This document shows, piece after piece, positions 33,778-42,387 of a stretch of 64,000 bases of DNA; within the stretch, counting starts at the first letter, position 1; each line of letters opens with the position of its first letter. The stretch comes from Thermoplasmata archaeon (lineage in GTDB: Archaea > Thermoplasmatota > Thermoplasmata > Lutacidiplasmatales > UBA184). The notes beneath the pieces are model-generated. The model was given only the letters and a program-made list of their open reading frames with translations. It was not told the DNA's origin and did not search any database. Both the position numbers and the translations under genes were made by a program. The stretch is from contig JAKAVQ010000001.1 of NCBI GenBank assembly GCA_021817245.1, positions 148,265 to 212,264 on the forward strand, written 5' to 3'.

Positions 33778-34104
33778 TCAATAGTACCGGGGGACGCCGG
33801 GATCCACGGTCATCGACCAGGCGTCGATTCCACCGGCGAGATTGGCGACGCTCGTGTACCCCCGGGTCGTGAGGTATCCGGCGACGAGCATCGATCGGGC
33901 GCCGCTGTGGCAGTACACCACGACCTCACGGTCTCGAGGCACCTCGGAGAGGCGGGCGGGGATCTCCTGCATGGGGATGTGGAGCGACGGCTCGATCACG
34001 GCGTACTCTCGCTCGTACGGCTCGCGCACGTCGAGCAGGAAGACCCGTTCGGGCGACGCTCGAAGTCGGCGGGCCAGTTCGCGCGCCGCAAGCTCCTCGA
34101 CCAT
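33778..34104 (-). CDS. Single-domain rhodanese-like sulfurtransferase
   Basis: 108 residues. The active-site loop CHSGARS begins with Cys65 and is preceded by the classic LLDVREPYEREYAVIEPSLHIPM. AGGIDAWSM closes the domain. Such proteins carry persulfide sulfur for thiolation or detoxification. The ATG 34104 begins the domain, follows GGAAGGAG, and has TCGATATC about 25 bp upstream. Monocistronic, divergent from the ABC exporter. Confidence 0.9.
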   Translation of the reverse strand: MVEELAARELARRLRASPERVFLLDVREPYEREYAVIEPSLHIPMQEIPARLSEVPRDREVVVYCHSGARSMLVAGYLTTRGYTSVANLAGGIDAWSMTVDPGVPRYY

Positions 34105-34245
34105 GGGGGACTCCTTCCGGGCGGCCCAGAGATATCGATTGCGCTGCGTGCGCCGACCTTGCACGTCGCACGGGTCCGGCGAGGTATCCCGCAGTGCCAT
34201 GCGACGGCAGCAGCCTTTTGAGCGTCGGAGGCAGCACCGAAGCCG

Positions 34246-35076
34246 ATGGACCCGAGCTCCCTGCCTTCCGACACGGTTCAGTGGTGGACCGCCGTTCGTC
34301 GGCAGCTCCGTTTCTACCTGAGGACGTGGCGGTTCGTCGGCCTCCTCATCTTCGTCATGGTCGTGACGACCGCGTTCACGGCGCTCTCGATCTACTACGG
34401 CGACTCCGGCGCTTCGGCGAACAGCTACCTCTACGGAGTGATCAACAGCCTTCCCACCTTTGGGATCATCATCGGCGCATTCATCGGAGGCGACGCGATC
34501 GCGATGGACTTCGGGAGCGGCACCGGGTACTTCATGCTCGTGCTCCCGGTCCGGCGGGTCGTCCTGCTCCTCGGTCGGTACGCGGCCGCCTTCCTCGCCT
34601 CCTTCGCGTTGATCCTGGTCTATTATGCCTACGCGATCGCGGGGGCCAGCTGGTTCTACGGACTCGGCGGTCTCCCCTGGCTCGACGTGGCCGAGTCCAT
34701 CGGCCTCGCCGCGCTCTTCGCGCTCGCGGTCCTTGCGACCGCGTTCCTCTTCAGCGCGTTCTTCCGGAGTCCGGCGATCAGCATCGTCGTGACGATCCTC
34801 GTGCTCTTCCTGGCGTTCACGATCCTGGACGGAGCGATCGCGGTGACGGGCGTCGAGCCGTTCTTCTCGCTGCCGTACAGCGGCGGGGTCCTCGCGCTCG
34901 TCTTCCAGAGCGCGCCCCACCACGTGATCAGCAGCGTCGCGTCCGGGAGGGCCCGGATCACCATCCACACCTGGAACCCGTACATCTGGGAAGGGGTCGT
35001 GATCATGCTGGTCTACCTGGGGGTCGGTCTCGGCCTGAGCTCGGCGCTGTACCAGTACAAGGAGTCGAAGGGGTGA
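34246..35076 (+). CDS. ABC-2 type transporter permease
   Basis: 276 residues with six hydrophobic helices (about 34-57, 75-95, 112-140, 150-180, 190-215, 245-268). The short first cytoplasmic segment RRQLRFYLRTWRF is typical of ABC-2 export permeases. Its stop overlaps the GTG of the ATPase gene (GTGA), giving a two-gene export system. Substrate unknown. A TATA-like CCTTTTGAG lies about 30 bp upstream. Confidence 0.85.
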   Translation: MDPSSLPSDTVQWWTAVRRQLRFYLRTWRFVGLLIFVMVVTTAFTALSIYYGDSGASANSYLYGVINSLPTFGIIIGAFIGGDAIAMDFGSGTGYFMLVLPVRRVVLLLGRYAAAFLASFALILVYYAYAIAGASWFYGLGGLPWLDVAESIGLAALFALAVLATAFLFSAFFRSPAISIVVTILVLFLAFTILDGAIAVTGVEPFFSLPYSGGVLALVFQSAPHHVISSVASGRARITIHTWNPYIWEGVVIMLVYLGVGLGLSSALYQYKESKG

Positions 35077-36017
35077 CCGTGCCGCAGATCGAGGTTCAGG
35101 GCCTTTCCAAGAACTACAATCGCGGGCCGCCCGCACTCAACGAGGCGACGTTCCGCTACGAGGGTTCCGGGGCGATCGGCTACCTCGGCCCGAACGGCGC
35201 CGGCAAGACCACGACCCTGAAGCTCCTGACGGGCCTCCTCCGGCCCACGGGCGGGAGGGCGCTCCTCAACGGCGTCGACGTCGCGCACGACCGCAAGCGT
35301 GCGCTCTCCAACGTCGGCGCGATCATCGAGAGCCCCGAGCCGTACCCGAGCCAGACCGTGGAAGAGGCGATCGAGATGGTATCCGATTTCCGCAGCGGAC
35401 CGTCGCGGAGTGTCCGCGAGGAGATCCGAGCGCTCAGCGAGAAGCTCGACCTGCCCCCGCTCGACGCTCGGTGCGGGCGCCTCTCGAAGGGACAGCGCCA
35501 ACGGGTCTCGATCGCCGCCTCTCTCGTGCGCGATCCCCAGGTGATCATCCTCGACGAACCGACGAGCGGCCTCGATCCCAAAGAGCGAATCCTGATCCGC
35601 AACCTGCTCAACGACCTCAAGCGCGATCACCTGATCCTGATGAGCTCGCACCTCATGCAGGAGGTGACCGAGATCTGCGACCAGGTGATCTTCATCAACC
35701 GGGGGGACATCCTCCTGCGGGACACCGTCCAGAACGTCGCGACACGGTTCCGAACGAGGGCGGTCGATGTCGAGTTCGCGACGCCGATCGTCGTCGACCG
35801 GATCAAGGCGCTCGGTCCGCTCGTCCAGGACGCGGTCGTCGTGGGAGAGCGCCGGTTCCGCATCTCGTTCGACGGTTCCGACTCCGCCCGGGCCGAGATC
35901 CTGAAGGGGCTGGTCGGCATCGGGCCGGTCCTCTCCTACCAGAACGCCTCGCTTGTCCTCGAGGATGCCTACCTCGCGCTGATGCAGGGCGGCGTCGCGG
36001 GGGAGTCGGCGGCCTAG
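35073..36017 (+). CDS. ABC transporter ATP-binding protein
   Basis: 314 residues. Walker A GPNGAGKT (39-46), signature LSKGQ (137-141), Walker B VIILDEP (157-163) and the H-loop in LILMSSHLMQEV. A C-terminal extension (about 220-305) is typical of ABC-2 drug/lipid-type exporters. The start GTG at 35073 overlaps the permease stop and follows AAGGAG. Pairs with the permease as an exporter; neighbours do not reveal the substrate. Confidence 0.92.
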   Translation: MTVPQIEVQGLSKNYNRGPPALNEATFRYEGSGAIGYLGPNGAGKTTTLKLLTGLLRPTGGRALLNGVDVAHDRKRALSNVGAIIESPEPYPSQTVEEAIEMVSDFRSGPSRSVREEIRALSEKLDLPPLDARCGRLSKGQRQRVSIAASLVRDPQVIILDEPTSGLDPKERILIRNLLNDLKRDHLILMSSHLMQEVTEICDQVIFINRGDILLRDTVQNVATRFRTRAVDVEFATPIVVDRIKALGPLVQDAVVVGERRFRISFDGSDSARAEILKGLVGIGPVLSYQNASLVLEDAYLALMQGGVAGESAA

Positions 36018-36067
36018 GCCCGAGCGCGACTCGCAGGGGCCCCTCCGGAAGGCGCGGATTTCCAAAA

Positions 36068-36075
36068 CCTTAAGG
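36068..36075 (+). promoter_or_regulatory. TATA box of taw1
   Basis: CCTTAAGG, about 28 bp before the ATG at 36103 (leaderless). Confidence 0.5.
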
Positions 36076-36102
36076 GCCCAGGCCCGGTCGAGCGGCCGGC
36101 CG

Positions 36103-37086
36103 ATGGGCGATCAAGACCTCTCGAACGAGCTCGCCGGCCAGGGCTACCAGCTCGTCGGCAAGCACAGCGCGGTCAAGCTCTGCTACTGGACGCGCGAGTC
36201 GCTCGTCCACGGACGGGACTGCTACAAGGGCCGCTTCTACGGCATCGAGAGCCACCGGTGCCTCCAGATGTCCCCCTCGATCGACTCGTGCAACCTGCAT
36301 TGCCGGTTCTGCTGGAGGAACCAGGGCTGGGAGAACGACGGCGTGATGCCGGAGTACGACGATCCCGAGGGACTCCTCGATCGGTCGATCGGCGCCCAGC
36401 AGCGGATCCTTTCGGGGTTCAAGGGCGACGCCGGGACCGACCTCGAGCGCTGGGAGGAGTCCCAGAGTCCCCGTCACATCGCGATCTCGCTGACGGGTGA
36501 GCCGACGCTGTACCCGAAGATGAACCGCTTCCTCGAGCTCTGCCATGAGCGAGGGATCACGACGTTCCTCGTCACGAACGGAACCAATCCGGACGCGCTC
36601 CGGGCGCTCGACCCCCTCCCGACCCAGCTCTACCTGTCCGTGACCGCGCCGAACCGGGAGGTCTTCCGGCGCCTGACGCTCCCGACCGATGAGGGAGCGT
36701 GGGACCGGCTGCTCGAGTCGCTCTCGATCCTGCGCGACCTGAAGACGCGCCGGGTCGTCCGCCACACGCTCGTCAAGGGATGGAATCTCGGCTGGGTCGA
36801 TGCCTACGCCGAGCTCGACCGGCTCGCCCTCCCGGACTTCATCGAGCCGAAGGGGTACGTCTACATGGGCAAGTCCCGCCAGCGGCTGGGCCGGGACCAC
36901 GTCCCGGCCCACGAAGAGATCGCGGGATTCGCCCGACGCTTGGCCGCAAAGGTCGGATACCGCGTGCTCGATGAGTCCCCGGAGTCGAAGGTCTTTCTTC
37001 TCGGACGAAGTGAGGCAGGGCGATACCTTCCCGGTCGGGCCCCCGCGTTGACGGCGGAGATCCCCTCCGTTTCGGTCTCCGCCTAG
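36103..37086 (+). CDS. taw1: 4-demethylwyosine synthase (radical SAM)
   Basis: 327 residues. Uses pyruvate and m1G37-tRNA (made by Trm5) to build the tricyclic 4-demethylwyosine on tRNA-Phe. Radical-SAM cluster C63-x3-C67-x2-C70 in SCNLHCRFCWRN. A further Cys for the second 4Fe-4S cluster lies in the N-terminal region (Cys27, Cys40, Cys53 available). SLTGEPTLYPKMNRF and EPKGYVYMGKSRQRL are typical family segments. Its 3' end overlaps the convergent Sec61-beta stop by 4 bp. Confidence 0.94.
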   Translation: MGDQDLSNELAGQGYQLVGKHSAVKLCYWTRESLVHGRDCYKGRFYGIESHRCLQMSPSIDSCNLHCRFCWRNQGWENDGVMPEYDDPEGLLDRSIGAQQRILSGFKGDAGTDLERWEESQSPRHIAISLTGEPTLYPKMNRFLELCHERGITTFLVTNGTNPDALRALDPLPTQLYLSVTAPNREVFRRLTLPTDEGAWDRLLESLSILRDLKTRRVVRHTLVKGWNLGWVDAYAELDRLALPDFIEPKGYVYMGKSRQRLGRDHVPAHEEIAGFARRLAAKVGYRVLDESPESKVFLLGRSEAGRYLPGRAPALTAEIPSVSVSA

Positions 37087-37244
37087 ATCGGGCGCCAGTT
37101 CAGGATCGAGACGAACACCGCGGCGCCGATGCCGAGACCGAGGACGAGGTAGGGGTTGACCTTCAGCGCCCTCGTCTCCTCCATGTCGTAATACTGGATG
37201 AGACCGGCGGCGCTCGAAAAGCCGGTACGGCGACTGTCGGGCAT
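37083..37244 (-). CDS. Preprotein translocase Sec61-beta (SecG) subunit
   Basis: 53 residues, short enough to be missed by length cut-offs. The N-terminus RRTGFSSAAGLIQYYDMEE is the conserved cytosolic Sec61-beta signature, followed by TRALKVNPYLVLGLGIGAAVFVSILNW, a single C-terminal tail-anchor helix. It is the small non-essential subunit of the archaeal SecYE-beta channel. The strong TATA box TTAAATAG lies 25 bp upstream of the ATG, giving a leaderless mRNA. Confidence 0.93.
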   Translation of the reverse strand: MPDSRRTGFSSAAGLIQYYDMEETRALKVNPYLVLGLGIGAAVFVSILNWRPI

Positions 37245-37268
37245 GGCAGTGGGTCAAGTCCCGGGCCG

Positions 37269-37276
37269 CTATTTAA
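37269..37276 (-). promoter_or_regulatory. TATA box of Sec61-beta gene
   Basis: Minus-strand TTAAATAG with a purine-rich upstream element (GAGCGAGGG), 25 bp before the ATG at 37244. Confidence 0.6.
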
Positions 37277-37298
37277 CCCTCGCTCGGGGGATCACCGG

Positions 37299-38093
37299 CT
37301 AGCGGCGGAGGGAGAACGCGCCGACGTCGAGCACCGCGTCCTCCACCGACTCGCGGAACCGCCCGAGCAGCCCTCCACCGAGCTCGTTCTGTCCTCCGTT
37401 CAGCACGCGGTCGAGCCAGGGCCGGGGCGGCAGGACCCGCACCGTTCGACGGGAGGGTACCCCAGTGAGGCGGGAGAGCTCCTCGAGCACGAGCTCGCGG
37501 TCGGCGAGCGCATCCACGAGGCCGAGTCTTAGCGCCTGAGATCCGGTCCAGAACTCGCCGGTCGCGAGCGGGCGGACCTCGTCGACCGGGCGCTTTCGCT
37601 CCCGCGCGACCACGTCCACGAAGACCTGGTGGCCCTCGTCGGCGATCGCCTGGAGCTTGACCCGCTCCTCGTCGGTGAGCGGTCGGTATCCCTGGTAGGC
37701 GTCCTTGTGGACCCCGGCGTGGATCAGGTCGACCGAGATCCCGAGCCGTCGGACGAGGTCTCGGACCGCGAAGTGGGGGAAGATGACGCCGATCGAGCCG
37801 ACCTCCGACTCGGGATAGGCGAAGATGCGGCGCGCGCCCAGCGCGGCGAGGTACGCGCCCGACGCACCGATCGAGCCGATGCTCGCGAAGACCGGCTTCA
37901 CCTGGTCGAGCCGCTTCACGGCGAGGTAGAGGTCCATCGACGCGATCGACTCCCCGCCCCCGCTCGAAATGTCGAGGAGGACGCCGCGAACGCGTCCGCG
38001 GCTCCGGAGGCCCTTCAGGAGGCGCAGGTACGGTTCCACAGAGCGCTCCCGGATCGTCCCGCGGAACGGCACGTGGGCGAGCACCTCGCGCAT
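37299..38093 (-). CDS. sppA: Signal peptide peptidase SppA-like serine protease
   Basis: 264 residues. Clp/crotonase-like fold with the catalytic Ser78 in SIGSIGASGAYLAALGA and the general-base Lys130 in AGVHKDAYQGYRPLTDEER, the standard short-type (SppA36) dyad. Degrades signal peptides left in the membrane. Unlike many homologues, no N-terminal membrane helix is visible from the chosen ATG (38093), nor in the upstream in-frame sequence to 38267. It may therefore be a soluble or peripherally bound form. Confidence 0.87.
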   Translation of the reverse strand: MREVLAHVPFRGTIRERSVEPYLRLLKGLRSRGRVRGVLLDISSGGGESIASMDLYLAVKRLDQVKPVFASIGSIGASGAYLAALGARRIFAYPESEVGSIGVIFPHFAVRDLVRRLGISVDLIHAGVHKDAYQGYRPLTDEERVKLQAIADEGHQVFVDVVARERKRPVDEVRPLATGEFWTGSQALRLGLVDALADRELVLEELSRLTGVPSRRTVRVLPPRPWLDRVLNGGQNELGGGLLGRFRESVEDAVLDVGAFSLRR

Positions 38094-38190
38094 GGAGAGC
38101 CTTCCCCGCCGGAGCCCCCGGCGGATTATAGGCGTGACCGTCGGCCGTCCGTAAGGACGTTTCAAGTAGGGAGCCCCACCGGTACCTTCC

Positions 38191-38652
38191 GTGCGCATCC
38201 TCCTCTGGCCTCGCGCGCCCGTGGTCGCGCGGCACCTGCTCGCTCCGACGATCCCCGAACTCCTCACCAGTTCGACGCCGGTCTCTACGCTCCTGTTCGA
38301 TCCGCTACAGTTCCTCGTCTCGTTCGCCGGGATCGTCGGCCTCTACGGCACCGGAGCCCTCCTGATCCGGGAGTCCACGGCGGCCTACCGCAAGGGCTGG
38401 GGGACGGTCCTGCTGATGGGCGCCGCCTACGGCATCGCCGAAGAAGGCGTCAAGGTGCGCACTTTCTTCCAGTTGGGCGGCAGTCCGGTTGATGCGCTGG
38501 GCTCGTACGGGCACCTCTTCGGCGTCAACTGGCTTTGGGCGCTCGGCCTCACTCTCTTCCACGCGACGTGCTCGATCGGACTCCCGATCCTCCTCACCGG
38601 CCTCTGGTTCTCCGAGGTGAGGGGACGTCGCTGGATGGACCGGGGGCGCTGA
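38191..38652 (+). CDS. Multi-pass membrane protein, 5' portion (possibly split gene)
   Basis: 153 residues with at least three hydrophobic helices (about 36-62, 70-90, 112-140). The helix segment MGAAYGIAEEGVKVRTFFQ contains a charged EE pair reminiscent of CPBP/CAAX-type membrane proteases, but no confident match. After its TGA at 38650 the next frame continues with another helix (LTVVAGVYVSVVATFA) up to a TAG at 38697. The frame then continues into the ORF at 38727. It may therefore be the first part of a single gene broken by a frameshift and a nonsense codon. Confidence 0.55.
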   Translation: MRILLWPRAPVVARHLLAPTIPELLTSSTPVSTLLFDPLQFLVSFAGIVGLYGTGALLIRESTAAYRKGWGTVLLMGAAYGIAEEGVKVRTFFQLGGSPVDALGSYGHLFGVNWLWALGLTLFHATCSIGLPILLTGLWFSEVRGRRWMDRGR

Positions 38653-38726
38653 CCGTCGTGGCCGGGGTCTATGTCTCGGTCGTGGCGACCTTCGCGTAGG
38701 CCGTCGGGCACGGCCCGACGCCGGCG

Positions 38727-39188
38727 ATGCTCGCGTTCTGGCTCGGTGTCATCGGGCCCCTCCTCTTCCTTGACGCGATCGGTCCCGCGGATCTCCTTTC
38801 GGTGCGCCCCGGCCCCCGGCGCACCGGGACTGTCGGGCTCGTGCTCGCCCGCACCTTGGAGTTCGATGCGTGGCTCGCGGTGATCGTCCGCGCGGGAACC
38901 CGGGCCCTCCCGGCGGTCGCGGCGGCGGCTCTCGTGATCGCCGCCAGCGTCGGGGCGTTCGGGGTGGTGCGGTACCTCGGGGGCACGGCGGGCCCGGAGC
39001 GGGTGAGGTTCGATTTCGCGGTCGGCATGCTCGGGATCCCTTTCGTCTTCGATGGGATCCTCGAGGCATCGGCCCCGGGAATCCTCGCGGTCTCGGCCCT
39101 CTTCGCGCACCTCCTCGTCCGCCTCGGTCGGAGCTTGCAGCTCCGGTCGGAGCTCGAAAGCTTCGCTGCCCCCTCGTCTCCGGTATGA
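38727..39188 (+). CDS. Multi-pass membrane protein, 3' portion (possibly split gene)
   Basis: 153 residues, mostly hydrophobic (helices about 1-18, 57-80, 95-125). No ribosome binding site or TATA box is apparent upstream. The same reading frame extends upstream through a TAG at 38697 to about 38640 as plausible membrane-helix sequence. I therefore suspect it is the remainder of the gene starting at 38191. No family recognised. Confidence 0.5.
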   Translation: MLAFWLGVIGPLLFLDAIGPADLLSVRPGPRRTGTVGLVLARTLEFDAWLAVIVRAGTRALPAVAAAALVIAASVGAFGVVRYLGGTAGPERVRFDFAVGMLGIPFVFDGILEASAPGILAVSALFAHLLVRLGRSLQLRSELESFAAPSSPV

Positions 39189-39210
39189 CGAACGGGGCGC
39201 GGGCTCCGGA

Positions 39211-40098
39211 CTACGGATGGCGGTCGAGGAAGTCGCGGACGACACCCATGTACCGGTTCCGTTCCTCCCAGAATGCTGTGTGCGAGCTCTCGGAGAAGAC
39301 GACCAGCTCGGAGTCCGGGAGGTGCGCATGGATCGACTCGGCGACCGCGGGCGTGACCTCGTCGTACCGCCCGACCGTTACGAGAGCGGGCACGCGGATC
39401 TCGCCGAGCCGGTCGGTGACACGGTAGTCCCGGATGTTTCCGAGGATCGTGAACTCGTTCGGCCCGTTCATCGTGAGGTACTTCGGGAGGCTGGTGTGGT
39501 CGAGGCTGTAGGTGAGCTCCACGGGCCACGGATCGAGCCGGCAGAGGTGGCGTCGGTAGAACTCCCGGACGGCTCCGAGGTATTCCGGGTGCTGGAAATC
39601 TCCCCTCTCCTCGTACCGGGCGAGGGCCTGCCGAACGGGCGGCGGGAGTTCCGACTTGAGCCGTATCATCTCGCGGGACGCGAGGGGCACGTCCGCGAGC
39701 CCACTCGCGCTGACGATCGACCGGAGCGGCTCGGGATGGGCGAGCGCGTAGGCGATCGCCAGGAGACCGCCATAGCTCGATCCGATAAGGTGGAACCGCG
39801 AGAGAGCGAGGGAGCGGACGAGCTCGTGAAGGTCCTCCACATCGCGGTCGATCGTGTACTCGTCGGTGGACCTTGCGCCGTCGGACCGGCCGCAACCGAG
39901 CTGGTCGTAGAAGAGGACCCGGTAGCCGGAGCGCACGAGGTCGACGAACGGCAGGAGGTAGTCGTGGGTCGCCCCGGGTCCTCCGTGCAGCAGCACGGCC
40001 GTCCCCTTAGGGCCCGGCGCGCCCATAGTCTTCCAGTACAGTCGATACCCGTGGACGGTCGCGAAGCCCTCCTTTGCCGATGGGCCGGGCGCGGTCAT
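39211..40098 (-). CDS. Proline iminopeptidase-like alpha/beta hydrolase
   Basis: 295 residues. The oxyanion motif HGGPG (38-42) and nucleophile Ser108 in GSSYGG mark the S33 proline iminopeptidase / tricorn-interacting F1 family. The acid lies in TVGRYDEVTP and the His in SESSHTAFWEE. Predicted to remove N-terminal proline or small residues from peptides, as F1 does downstream of tricorn in Thermoplasma. The ATG 40098 is chosen because a TATA-like GAAATACG lies about 25 bp upstream. Confidence 0.87.
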   Translation of the reverse strand: MTAPGPSAKEGFATVHGYRLYWKTMGAPGPKGTAVLLHGGPGATHDYLLPFVDLVRSGYRVLFYDQLGCGRSDGARSTDEYTIDRDVEDLHELVRSLALSRFHLIGSSYGGLLAIAYALAHPEPLRSIVSASGLADVPLASREMIRLKSELPPPVRQALARYEERGDFQHPEYLGAVREFYRRHLCRLDPWPVELTYSLDHTSLPKYLTMNGPNEFTILGNIRDYRVTDRLGEIRVPALVTVGRYDEVTPAVAESIHAHLPDSELVVFSESSHTAFWEERNRYMGVVRDFLDRHP

Positions 40099-40450
40099 GC
40101 GCGGAGCCACCGCGCCGACGTATTTCTTTCGGTACCCTACGGAACCCGGACGATCGACGCGCCGAGCCGGCTCGGCGGCTTGGGGGCCGCGAACGCCTCG
40201 GGACACCGTCGCTCGAGGCCCCTGGTTCGTTCGGGGACCTCGGGGGCGAAGCTCCCGGTCGCGAGGCAGGCGGTTCGGAGGACGAGCTGACTCTCGAGGT
40301 TCGGTCGGAAGGAGACCGCGTTCATCAAGGGGTAGAGGCGGTATCGTGAGATGGCCGAAACGCACCCCGGCCACTCACGCCGAGTGACCACCGGTCGCAC
40401 GGAGTCGGGGGATTCGGAGGGCTTCTTAGGCCGGTGCGCCTCGGGAGCGC

Positions 40451-40915
40451 GTGCCCTCCGCCGATCCGGTCGACTGGCGACGGCCTCCGAGGGGCTTCGA
40501 CCCCCTCGTGGAGTGGTGGGAGCTCGCGAGCCTTCGGCTCGTCCTGCTCGACGACGTACCGCTCGAAGAGGTGCGGGCCGCCCTACGGCAACTGACCGGG
40601 GCGGTCCAGGCGCACTGCGCCGAGTACCGGGTCCTCCTCGATCGGGGGGATCGCGCCGGCACGGCCTCGGTGCCGCTGCTTCGGATCCTGTCGGCCGACC
40701 ACTACTGGTTCGCGACGTCGCTCGAACAGCTCTGGTGGTTCTACGGGATTGTCGAGCGGGAAAACCATGGAGGGCACCGTCAGGCGCTCGGCCAGTACGG
40801 CCGAGTGCTCGCCGAGTCCCTGCGTCGACACCGGGCCGACGAGCAGGCGTTCCTCGGCAGCGTCCCGGACCCGGCGGGGTCGACGGGCGGGGTCCCCCTC
40901 CCGAAGAAACCGTAA
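40451..40915 (+). CDS. Uncharacterised helical protein
   Basis: 154 residues from GTG 40451. Strongly helical and rich in Trp, Arg and Leu (EWWELASLRLVLLDD, SADHYWFATSLEQLWWFYGIVE). No known domain seen. A TATA-like TTCTTAGG about 25 bp upstream and good coding character support it. It precedes rfcS by 32 bp, but rfcS has its own TATA-like element (GTAATTAGG). Confidence 0.65.
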   Translation: MPSADPVDWRRPPRGFDPLVEWWELASLRLVLLDDVPLEEVRAALRQLTGAVQAHCAEYRVLLDRGDRAGTASVPLLRILSADHYWFATSLEQLWWFYGIVERENHGGHRQALGQYGRVLAESLRRHRADEQAFLGSVPDPAGSTGGVPLPKKP

Positions 40916-40947
40916 TTAGGGCGGCCGCAAGACCGCCGGGGACCGTC

Positions 40948-41931
40948 ATGGCCGATCGTACGAGCGAAGCGGTCTGGGTGGAGAAGTATCGGCCGACGTC
41001 GCTCCGCGAGATGGAGGGACAGGAGTCGATCGTGCCGCTCCTGCGGGCGTATGCCGAGAAGCACTCGATGCCGCACCTCCTCTTCGCCGGACCGCCCGGC
41101 ACGGGAAAGACGACCGCGGCGCTCGCGCTGGCGAGGGACCTCTACGGCGCGGACTGGCGGCAGAACTTCCTCGAGCTCAACGCGAGCGACTCTCGGGGGA
41201 TCGACACGGTGCGGACCACGATCAAGGACTACGCGCGCACTGCGCCGTTCGGCACGATCGGCTTCAAGCTGCTGTTCCTCGACGAGGCCGACAACCTGAC
41301 CTCCGAGGCGCAGGCGTCGCTCCGACGGATGATGGAACGGTACTCGGGCTCGTGCCGGTTCATTCTCTCCTGCAACTACTCCTCACGGATCATCGAGCCG
41401 ATCCAGTCCCGGTGCGCCGTCTTCCGGTTCCGGGGATACTCCTCGGAGGCGGTGCGCGCCCAGCTCGAACGGGTCGCCAAGGCCGAGGGGAAGAAGGTCT
41501 CCGCCGATGCGATGGAGACGATCCTGAGCGCTGCGGGGGGCGACATGCGCCGGGCGGTCAACCTCCTGCAGCTGACGGCGACCCACGTCGACACCGTCAC
41601 CGCGGAGACCGTGAAGGAGTACGCGACGGTCCCCCTGCGCAAGGAGGTCGAAGCGATGCTCGAGGCGTCGCTCCGCGGGGACTTCCGGGGGGCCCGGGAC
41701 CGGCTGTACCGCCTCTTCGCCGAGCGAGGTGCGTCGGGCGAGGACATCCTGAAGGCGATCCACAGCTACCTTCCCGACATTCCGGACTCGGTGCTGCCGC
41801 CCCGCGACAAGATCCGACTCGTCGAGTACCTGGGGGAGGTTGACTTCCGCCTTGCGCAAGGCGCTTCCGACCGCATCCAGCTCGAAGCGGTCCTCGCCCA
41901 CCTCGCCGCGCGTCCCCCGCCGTCGGGGTGA
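40948..41931 (+). CDS. rfcS: Replication factor C small subunit
   Basis: 327 residues. Clamp-loader AAA+ ATPase that opens the PCNA ring. RFC boxes are in order: VEKYRPTSLREM (box II), Walker A GPPGTGKT (48-55), Walker B LLFLDEAD (108-115), sensor 1 FILSCNYSSRII, the SRC motif (155-157), and sensor 2 GGDMRRAVNLLQ. Length is as expected for archaeal RfcS, with no intein. The large subunit is not in the window. The start ATG has GTAATTAGG about 30 bp upstream. Confidence 0.96.
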   Translation: MADRTSEAVWVEKYRPTSLREMEGQESIVPLLRAYAEKHSMPHLLFAGPPGTGKTTAALALARDLYGADWRQNFLELNASDSRGIDTVRTTIKDYARTAPFGTIGFKLLFLDEADNLTSEAQASLRRMMERYSGSCRFILSCNYSSRIIEPIQSRCAVFRFRGYSSEAVRAQLERVAKAEGKKVSADAMETILSAAGGDMRRAVNLLQLTATHVDTVTAETVKEYATVPLRKEVEAMLEASLRGDFRGARDRLYRLFAERGASGEDILKAIHSYLPDIPDSVLPPRDKIRLVEYLGEVDFRLAQGASDRIQLEAVLAHLAARPPPSG

Positions 41932-41955
41932 TCGGCCACGGCGCGTCAGAGGGAT

Positions 41956-42387
41956 GTGGGGGCGAAGCCGCGCGTGCACCGGCTCGCGGTCGCCGTCGGT
42001 GAGCTGAGCCTCCGCGCCTCGACCCGGCGCGCGGTCCGGGCCCGTCGCGTGGAGAAGGGGGATCCGATCGCGGCCGGAGAGCTCGCGGGACTTCTCGCGA
42101 TGAAGCGGACCCCCGAGCTGATTCCGCACTGCCATTCGGTCGCCCTGACCCGCAGCTCCGTCGAACTCCGTCCCTCCGTCCGCGGGATCCGGGTCCGCGC
42201 GGAAGCGGAGACCGAGGACCGTACCGGGGTCGAGATGGAGGCGCTGGTCGGAGCGAGCGTCGCGCTCCTGACGGTATGGGACATGGTCAAGTACCTCGAG
42301 AAGGATGCGCGGGGCCTCTATCCCGCGACCTCCCTCGGCCCAGTGCGCGTCACCGTCAAGCGGAAGTCGCGGTCGGAGCTTGCATGA
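41956..42387 (+). CDS. moaC: Cyclic pyranopterin monophosphate synthase MoaC
   Basis: 143 residues from GTG 41956. Converts the MoaA product to cyclic pyranopterin monophosphate in molybdenum/tungsten cofactor synthesis. Signature segments are TPELIPHCHSVALT and VEMEALVGASVALLTVWDMVKYLEKD, with catalytic Lys in the second. Slightly shorter at the N-terminus than bacterial MoaC (about 160). Overlaps moaB by ATGA. Confidence 0.93.
   Translation: MGAKPRVHRLAVAVGELSLRASTRRAVRARRVEKGDPIAAGELAGLLAMKRTPELIPHCHSVALTRSSVELRPSVRGIRVRAEAETEDRTGVEMEALVGASVALLTVWDMVKYLEKDARGLYPATSLGPVRVTVKRKSRSELA

Noticed and set aside
38697..38699. In-frame TAG as a possible pyrrolysine codon
   Set aside because: A separate frameshift is also needed to join the ORFs, TAG is used as an ordinary stop here (for example ppsA and taw1), and no pyl genes are seen.
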